Assembly: GCA_027005175.1 (NCBI GenBank)
Contig: JALTMC010000524.1
Span: 1-10,123, forward strand
Source of the DNA: Myxococcales bacterium
GTDB lineage: Bacteria > Myxococcota_C > UBA6777
DNA length: 10,123 bases
Direction: 5' to 3'
The first letter of the stretch is position 1. Each line of letters opens with the position of its first letter. Positions 1 to 4,789 of this stretch are shown piece after piece. The notes beneath the pieces were generated by a model. It had not been told where the DNA came from, searched no databases, and worked only from the letters and a program-made list of their open reading frames with translations. The translations under genes and the position numbers were made by a program.

Positions 1-1334
1 GCGTATTTTGATATCTGGTGAATGAGATGACTTTTGTCGTTACCTGCCCACATTAAATAGCCCCAACGGGTATTGAAACTTTGCCCATCTTCGATGACAA
101 GGGGGCCGATCTCTTTATCGAGGGCGCGAAGCTCCAGGCTCAATCGCTCAATTTCCGGCTCGAAGGGCTGAGGCAGGTCTGAGAGTTGACCCAAAGGCCG
201 CCCTGCTTTTTGCCTCTGAAGTGCCAGTCGGTAGTGGGACATGCGATAGCCAAGAGACTCTTTTCGGCGCATTTTTTGGCCGATCTCCTCTTGCAGTGCT
301 CGCGACTTTTCAAGAGATAGAAGTTCTCGTTCTAGTTCTCGAACAACGAGAGCGGTGCGCCATCGCAGGATACTTTTCGAGACATTAACATCACTGAAGA
401 TATGGTCTCCAACGTAGAGGATTTGGTCGCCGTGCATACCAAGATACTCTTCGATCAGGCAGGCATTGCCACCGAGGTACTTTCCTTGTTTTGAAGGTAT
501 TCCAACACAGGGAAGTAACTTGCCGTCGTCATCGATGATCTCAAACATCGGTGCTTTTTCGGAGAAGAAGGCAGGTTTGCGAGCAGAGACCACAACAAGT
601 TCAAAGAGTTCCTCCCATTTCATATCGTCGGGAAGGAAGGGATCGAACGCATACTCCATCATGGCGCGGGTATAATACCACTCGGAGTTTGTAATTAATA
701 AGAGTGTCTTACCAGCTTCTTTCTGGTCCAGCAAGGTTTGTGGAATCGCTGGATCTAGCTCCACAAAGTCTTCCGGTCGGGACATGATATCATTTTTAAG
801 TTCACCTTCCAGGTGTGTTTGATCCAGGTTGCTGCGGAGCGCGTCCATGAGGTCGGAGTAATTCATGATTCCCGGCAACTTGCGTGCATCCAAAAGCTCA
901 ACTAGCTGCATATACATGGAGGCTTCAGAGATCGAAAAGAGAGTGTTGAGGAAGTAGTAACGGGGCTCTCCTAAATCTACGATTGTTCTACGATACGTCT
1001 TTCGCAAGGTCTCGAAGTCCAACATCGTTAAGCCATGAGCCGCTTGTTTGATATAACCATACCGGTTAACCTTGATGACATTGCCTAACTCTCGATCGAT
1101 CACCAAGCCACGAATCACAAGGCTTGGGTCAAAAGTGATCTCTTCCACCGGCCAATTCAGCTCCAAAAGACGCTGCTTCAGATAGCCAAATGCACGCCCC
1201 TCCCAGGCTTTTACATTGTAATGAATCAACGTATAATCCATGTCATAACCAATGGCTTGAATCGAACGAAGATTCAACGTGCGATGACAAAATACACCGC
1301 GAGGAGTAGGTATCTCATAAGGAATCCAGGTCAT
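1..1334 (-). CDS. HAD-IG family 5'-nucleotidase (3' end outside window)
   Basis: Predicted cytosolic purine-type 5'-nucleotidase, which in this HAD subfamily dephosphorylates IMP/GMP-like nucleotides with Mg2+. The translated minus strand opens with MTWIPYEIPTPRGVFCHRTL and then has HAD motif I, YDMDYTLIHY, with nucleophile D31 and acid/base D33. Motif II is LLLITNSEWYYT. Motif IV is ILYVGDHIFSD, with acidic residues D310 and D315. The last readable stretch, RWGYLMWAGNDKSH, matches the conserved C-terminal region of the family, so I infer only about 30 residues are lost at the window edge. The reading frame is unbroken for 444 codons. The ATG at 1334 is chosen because an AGGAAA-type ribosome site precedes it by about 7 nt and the family N-terminus begins there. 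It is divergent from the yqeY-like gene. Family assignment is firm; the exact substrate is inferred. Confidence 0.93.
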   Translation of the reverse strand, partial: MTWIPYEIPTPRGVFCHRTLNLRSIQAIGYDMDYTLIHYNVKAWEGRAFGYLKQRLLELNWPVEEITFDPSLVIRGLVIDRELGNVIKVNRYGYIKQAAHGLTMLDFETLRKTYRRTIVDLGEPRYYFLNTLFSISEASMYMQLVELLDARKLPGIMNYSDLMDALRSNLDQTHLEGELKNDIMSRPEDFVELDPAIPQTLLDQKEAGKTLLLITNSEWYYTRAMMEYAFDPFLPDDMKWEELFELVVVSARKPAFFSEKAPMFEIIDDDGKLLPCVGIPSKQGKYLGGNACLIEEYLGMHGDQILYVGDHIFSDVNVSKSILRWRTALVVRELERELLSLEKSRALQEEIGQKMRRKESLGYRMSHYRLALQRQKAGRPLGQLSDLPQPFEPEIERLSLELRALDKEIGPLVIEDGQSFNTRWGYLMWAGNDKSHLIHQISKY

Positions 1335-1467
1335 ATTGTATTTCCTTTTTGTTTCTATCATCAAATTCGATGGCCGGAACGTATCAAAGACGAGGTTTCA
1401 AATCAACGAGTTCCGGTCAGGTCAAGTGGCGATGGACTCGTACGTGGGGCCAGAGAGGGTCTTGATA

Positions 1468-1495
1468 GACTTGCTACTTGTGACTTGCTATTTGT
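1468..1495. repeat. 14-nt tandem duplication
   Basis: The unit gacttgctacttgt (1468-1481) is followed directly by gacttgctatttgt (1482-1495), with one mismatch. It is probably a replication-slippage product in non-coding sequence. Confidence 0.7.
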
Positions 1496-1722
1496 CTCGA
1501 ACCATTCACGAAACTCTGGCCTGCCACTCGCAAAGCCTGGGATCTGCAGCGTCATGCTCGGCCCGCCATTCGTGACGGTACGCTGTATCACTTGTGGGGT
1601 CGGACTTGCGCCTTCCTCGGATCGGCTCGTCCTTTCCTTTGTTTCGCCTTCAGCAACCATGAACAATGCGGGACATGACTGTTCCCCCTTGTCTCTGAAA
1701 GGAGTTCAGGCTAGAGAACGTG

Positions 1723-1788
1723 GATACCTGAGTTTCAACCATGTGAACTCATTCGATACATCTGAGTTTCAACCATGTGAACTCATTT
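1723..1788. repeat. 32/34-nt tandem repeat upstream of yqeY-like gene
   Basis: Two adjacent units start with gatac at 1723 and gatacat at 1755, and both contain gagtttcaaccatgtgaac. The units are 32 and 34 nt, differing by a 2-nt insertion and the final base. A third unit begins at 1789 (gatacat) and then diverges. The array ends about 57 nt before the yqeY-like start codon, so it is close to or inside that gene's promoter region. Confidence 0.85.
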
Positions 1789-1845
1789 GATACATTGTTC
1801 GTATAAGAGATTCTTTTCGACATCTTCAACATAGAGGAGGTTACG

Positions 1846-2319
1846 ATGTCTTTGCTAGCGAAGTTGACGGCTGATGTTAAGGAAGCCATGAAAGCACGAG
1901 AGTCTAAGCGTCGAGATGCATTGCGCTTGTTGATTTCTGACTTAAAAGTGATTGTCATCAAAGAGTTTGGTGGTGGTGATGTGGATGAAAAGGCCAACAA
2001 TCTCGATGAGAGTGTTGAACTCAGCTTTCTCTCTACACAGGCCAAGCGTCGCCGCGATAGCATTGAATCCTACGAAGCTGCCGGACGCGATGACTTGGCC
2101 GAGCAGGAAAAGTTTGAGTTGGGTGTGATTACTTCCTACTTACCTGAGCAACTGTCTCGCGAAGAAGCCGAGGGTATTGTTCGCGAAGCCATGGAAGCTT
2201 CAGGAGCTACTTCTCGCAAACAAATGGGTCTTGTGATGAAAGAAGCCATGCCCAAACTTAAAGGCCGCTTTCCTGGCGGCGAAATCAAAGGCATTGTCAT
2301 GTCTTTGCTCGACGGCTAA
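1846..2319 (+). CDS. yqeY: GatB/YqeY domain-containing protein
   Basis: This 157-residue protein has the usual length and the conserved blocks of the YqeY family, which is related to the C-terminal tail domain of GatB in the tRNA-dependent amidotransferase. The N-terminal helix has VKEAMKARESKRRDALRLL (residues 11-29). The central block, AKRRRDSIESYEAAGRDDLA, starts at residue 66 and is followed by SYLPEQLSREE (97-107). The C-terminal half has QMGLVMKEAMPKLKGRFPGG (126-145) and IVMSLL (150-155). These positions are seen directly. The biochemical role of free-standing YqeY proteins is not well settled; a tRNA-binding or amidation-linked role is inferred from the GatB relationship. The ATG follows a strong AGGAGG at about 7 nt. 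Its stop is only 13 nt from the stop of the convergent minus-strand open frame ending at 2333. Confidence 0.93.
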   Translation: MSLLAKLTADVKEAMKARESKRRDALRLLISDLKVIVIKEFGGGDVDEKANNLDESVELSFLSTQAKRRRDSIESYEAAGRDDLAEQEKFELGVITSYLPEQLSREEAEGIVREAMEASGATSRKQMGLVMKEAMPKLKGRFPGGEIKGIVMSLLDG

Positions 2320-2332
2320 ACACTACAGTTCT

Positions 2333-2629
2333 TCAACAAAAAAGCCCTTGCTTTGGCTCCGTCAAAACTCGTTCCGTGAATCGACACCATGCCGACCAGC
2401 TATTGGCACAATAAGTAAGAGGCTGCGACGCACAACAACTTGGCTGTACATTGTTTGAATCAGGACAACAATTTTGTCCCTGACAACAGGAAGAAGTGGG
2501 CAAGGCGAATGCAGTTTGAAATGAAAAAAACAAAAACAAAAAAACAAGAGCAAAAAACAACATTAACGTATGCGGGTTGCAATAGTATTTCTTACAGTTT
2601 CGGAGAGGTTGTGATACAAATCGTTTCAT
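2333..2629 (-). CDS. Possible small secreted Cys-rich protein
   Basis: This 98-residue open frame is not recognised as a known family. I choose the ATG at 2629 because TGGAGC lies about 8 nt upstream; the frame stays open further upstream but without a better start. The product MKRFVSQPLRN... has an extended polar N-region, a very hydrophobic stretch LMLFFALVFLFLFFSF at about residues 22-38, and a plausible signal peptidase site after AFA. The mature part is about 56 residues with nine cysteines, including three CC pairs (SSCCQGQNCC, PSCC), which suggests a disulfide-bonded extracellular or periplasmic peptide. It starts 67 nt after the lipoprotein gene on the same strand. Against it, a terminator-like hairpin overlaps the last codons, and the hydrophobic stretch reflects a T-rich run that could arise by chance. 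Confidence 0.45.
   Translation of the reverse strand: MKRFVSQPLRNCKKYYCNPHTLMLFFALVFLFLFFSFQTAFALPTSSCCQGQNCCPDSNNVQPSCCASQPLTYCANSWSAWCRFTERVLTEPKQGLFC
2338..2358 (-). terminator. Possible weak intrinsic terminator overlapping an open-frame end
   Basis: Read on the minus strand, AGCC (2358-2355), an 8-nt loop and GGCT (2346-2343) form a short stem, and a run of six T covers 2343-2338. An alternative fold pairs AAAGC with GCTTT. The stem is only 4-5 bp, so it is weak. It lies between convergent genes where a terminator is expected, but termination here would remove the stop codon of the Cys-rich frame. Confidence 0.35.
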
Positions 2630-2696
2630 TGCTATTGCTCCATTAGTAACGCACAAATTCATATGATGATGAACAAAGTATCTGGATTTGAACCCT

Positions 2697-3584
2697 TTAC
2701 TGTTCCACTTCTTCAACTTCAAGGAAGGGGTTAAACGCCACCTTTCCTGTAATGCATTCACAATTCTTGCCGGGTATCATGACCACACCTACTTCCACTA
2801 CTCCTCTGTAGCTTGTATAAGCTCTTACACTTGTCCTGGCGCAATATCCCATGAATGCAGTGGTTACCTTTGTGCCAGTTTGACTGTTGGCTTCTAGATC
2901 CAAAAGGCCAATACAAGGACGGCCATCAAAAAAGATCGACCATGAGCATGCGCAGGTACCTTGTTTATTTGGAAGGAGACGTGCATGAAATTGATCAAAG
3001 TATAGGGCGCGAAGCTTCGATCTTAGATTGAGTTTTGTGAAGCTCATATGTCGGACGATTCCCCCACCTTTCGGTGATGACGCTATGCCTGAAAATTCTG
3101 TAAATTGTCTGTTGTATTTCGTTCCAGGAATTAGAAATTCAACCTTTTTATCCCCACATTGGAGCACCACCTTCTGATCATTAAACTGTGTTTTTTCGAT
3201 CTTGAAAATAAAGCACGAATTGCCATTTTGTCCTGGGGCTCCCTTTTCTCCCTGAGTCCCCTTCTCGCCAGGTTCACCTTTCTCACCTTTGGGGATCGTG
3301 ATGGTATGCTCTTTTGCACCACATTGGATGACAAGTTTACGAACTCCTGATGGCTCGGTACTCGTTGTCTTTACAGAACAAGAGTCACCAGCCTTACCAG
3401 GCTCTCCTTTCTCTCCTGCTGGACCAGGAGGTACAGGCTTAACCACCAAAGACTCATCCCCACAGTGAAGGGTGGTTTTCGTTGGAGTTTTCTCCAGATA
3501 GCATGGATTGCAACTCATCACTATCAGTGCCAGCAACAAAAATCCAGCCAGCCTACAGAATGAATAGGCGTACCAATGTTTCAT
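2697..3584 (-). CDS. Collagen-like lipoprotein with Cys-paired modules
   Basis: This 295-residue protein is predicted to be exported and lipid-anchored. The ATG at 3584 is chosen because GGAGAA precedes it at about 7 nt and it opens a lipoprotein signal: MKHWYAYSFCRLAG, a hydrophobic core, then VMSC with C25 as lipidation site. The mature protein alternates short Gly-X-Y stretches (residues 54-66, four triplets; 100-121, seven triplets such as GEKGEPGEKGTQG) with Cys-paired segments: C28/C41, C69/C88 and C124/C143. The last two pairs have the same 19-residue spacing and a shared pattern ending in QCG followed by charged and aliphatic residues. Such C...CG modules next to collagen triplets recur in bacterial collagen-like proteins. 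Residues 155-295 form an unrecognised, probably beta-rich domain with several cysteines (CACS, CEC). A trimeric surface stalk is inferred. It sits second in a likely three-gene operon of exported proteins. Confidence 0.8.
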   Translation of the reverse strand: MKHWYAYSFCRLAGFLLLALIVMSCNPCYLEKTPTKTTLHCGDESLVVKPVPPGPAGEKGEPGKAGDSCSVKTTSTEPSGVRKLVIQCGAKEHTITIPKGEKGEPGEKGTQGEKGAPGQNGNSCFIFKIEKTQFNDQKVVLQCGDKKVEFLIPGTKYNRQFTEFSGIASSPKGGGIVRHMSFTKLNLRSKLRALYFDQFHARLLPNKQGTCACSWSIFFDGRPCIGLLDLEANSQTGTKVTTAFMGYCARTSVRAYTSYRGVVEVGVVMIPGKNCECITGKVAFNPFLEVEEVEQ

Positions 3585-3633
3585 ACAAATTCTCCGAGCG
3601 TAGCAGTGCATCGGATGGAGGCCGTTATTCCAT

Positions 3634-3668
3634 ATAAGAATGTGCAGCTGACAGCTGCACATTCTTAT
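3634..3668. repeat. Perfect 17-bp inverted repeat between two operon genes
   Basis: ATAAGAATGTGCAGCTG (3634-3650), one central base and its exact reverse complement (3652-3668) form a 35-nt near-perfect palindrome. It begins at the first base after the coding codons of the basic secreted protein (overlapping its stop by one base) and lies 49 nt before the lipoprotein start. No T-run follows on the minus strand, so it is not a classical intrinsic terminator for these genes. An mRNA-stabilising or translation-tuning hairpin, or a protein-binding site, is possible. Confidence 0.9.
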
Positions 3669-3994
3669 CATTTATTGTTTGTTTTTTTCAAACGAGCTTC
3701 GTGGTGTTTTTTGAGAATATTCCATATTCGACCAGCACGCTCTTTTTGAGATTTTCGATACTTCTCCCGCTTTGCCCGCAATTGCTTTACCTTCTCCAGG
3801 CGCCACTTCTTGTACTTCACCAATTTAGCCCGCCGCAACTGACGAGCCTTTCTATATTGACGTAATTTTTGAAGCTTGCTTGCGGCGAGAGCTGATGGAA
3901 CTTTCTTTTGCTTGTTCGTGGCTTCAACAGGGTGCCAGCACATCAGTACTCCAAGCATCAGCACAACAGAGCAAGTATATTTCATAGTATTCAT
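3668..3994 (-). CDS. Small secreted Lys/Arg-rich protein, unknown function
   Basis: No family is recognised. The 108-residue product has a clear signal peptide: MNTMKYTC, a hydrophobic core VVLMLGVLMCW, and a likely cleavage after VEA (residue 25). The predicted mature part of 83 residues has 33 Lys/Arg and only four Glu. It is probably almost wholly alpha-helical, with Leu/Tyr/Trp at helix-like spacing (LRQYRKARQLRRAKL, LVKYKKWRLEKVKQL). Such a charge suggests binding to a polyanion (LPS, teichoic-like polymer, nucleic acid, polysaccharide) or a coiled-coil structural role; this is inference. The ATG at 3994 is chosen over the in-frame start at 4012 because GGAAGGAG lies 8 nt upstream. It is the first gene of the likely exported-protein operon, with a promoter candidate about 80 nt upstream. 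Confidence 0.75.
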   Translation of the reverse strand: MNTMKYTCSVVLMLGVLMCWHPVEATNKQKKVPSALAASKLQKLRQYRKARQLRRAKLVKYKKWRLEKVKQLRAKREKYRKSQKERAGRIWNILKKHHEARLKKTNNK

Positions 3995-4075
3995 CAATAT
4001 CGCTCCTTCCATTAGTCGTGTAACAGTATCTTTTTTCTTCCACCAAAAGTTATAATTAATACTTAAATTATACGT

Positions 4076-4105
4076 ATTAAAGATCGAAAAAGTTCATTCT
4101 GTCAA
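4076..4105 (-). promoter_or_regulatory. Candidate sigma-70-type promoter for the exported-protein operon
   Basis: On the minus strand a perfect -35 TTGACA (4105-4100) is followed after 18 nt by TTTAAT (4081-4076), five of six matches to the -10 consensus. The surroundings are AT-rich. It faces the basic secreted protein gene starting at 3994, and no other promoter-like pair is evident before the later two genes. Confidence 0.55.
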
Positions 4106-4225
4106 TGCATTTTTTTTCTGATACAATGTTCTGTTGATTCTTAAGTTAAATTCTTACAAGCTGCAAGAGGTTCTTACACTAACTGGTACCAACACGAGAG
4201 TGGATTAGCGAAGCCGAAAGCGATA

Positions 4226-4749
4226 TTACTGCCACTCTTGATCGATTGTGCAAAATGGCTTGCGCTTCCAGGCAAGGTCTCGCTCAACTCTGATGCCACG
4301 AAGATCTATACTCAACAATTCATCGAGGCTGGTATATCCCCACTCTGCATTCCATGTGTCGCCGTTCAAAATAGTGTATCCAAAGAAAAGTCTTTCCTCG
4401 GGATCATACTCGGCAATATACCAGTGTGAGTTTCTGATGAAGAAGTGAAGGTGGATTTCTTTTTGTTCTATTGGGATATTTTCGGTTGCATAAAGCTGAG
4501 GTATTGGAGGAAATGGCACTTCTGTTGAGCGAATGCTATCCTCAAACTCTTCACAAAAAAGCTCAAACATAAATTCTTTCAAATCGGTAAACCCTGAAGA
4601 TTCAAACCGCTCTACTGCAATTCTTTTCCAGGCTGGCCCTTCTTCTGCAGGGTTGTCGTGCTCTATCGCTTGGTATACTGCTTCAAACTGTGGTCGTAGG
4701 ACCTCGCGTCGATATGGTTTGTGAACTTCACGAACATTGTCTCGTTCAT
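4226..4749 (-). pseudogene. DUF2958-like protein, apparent single-base frameshift
   Basis: The C-terminal half matches DUF2958: IPQLYATE, then WYIAEYDPEERLFFGY, AEWGYTSLDELL and VERDLAWKRKPF. These hallmarks lie in a frame ending at 4226. That frame stays open and protein-like upstream to about 4750 (REVLRPQFEAVYQAIEHD, GPAWKRIAVERF) but has no ATG, GTG or TTG except a TTG at 4582 that would discard about 55 plausible residues. A second frame begins with ATG at 4749 and reads MNETMFVKFTNHID before becoming nonsense. One extra base near 4708-4709 would join them as ...NHID-REVLRPQF.... I therefore infer a one-base deletion or a sequence error. A shorter protein from TTG 4582 remains possible. 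DUF2958 has no established function and often occurs on plasmids and in phages. It follows the fusion gene by about 40 nt on the same strand. Confidence 0.6.
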
Positions 4750-4789
4750 AAGCTCATAAGCTTGTTCGTTGGTTGGCTTATCGAGTGGT

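Larger units (their letters stand above)
1335..1845. other. Divergent intergenic spacer without an assignable gene
   Basis: This 511-nt spacer separates two divergently read genes. It holds a 14-nt tandem duplication at 1468-1495 (gacttgctacttgt, second copy with one change) and a 2-copy repeat at 1723-1788. The middle part, about 1380-1720, stays open in several frames on both strands, but none has a convincing start plus family resemblance. On the minus strand AAGGGGG stands 7 nt before an ATG near 1673, but that frame stops after eight codons. Promoters for both flanking genes must lie here. I could not find a convincing -35/-10 pair; TATAAG at 1802-1807 lacks a good -35. Confidence 0.6.

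Noticed and set aside
1403-1666. 87-codon minus-strand open frame upstream of the 5'-nucleotidase
   Set aside because: It begins with TTG, has no ribosome site, and its composition does not resemble a folded protein.
1221-1790. 189-codon plus-strand open frame
   Set aside because: Its first part is antisense to the 5'-nucleotidase coding start, its end runs through the tandem repeat, and it has no ribosome site or recognisable motif.
3634-3668. Palindrome as a plus-strand intrinsic terminator using the T-rich sequence that follows
   Set aside because: No plus-strand gene ends near here, and the T-rich part is coding sequence of the basic secreted protein on the other strand.
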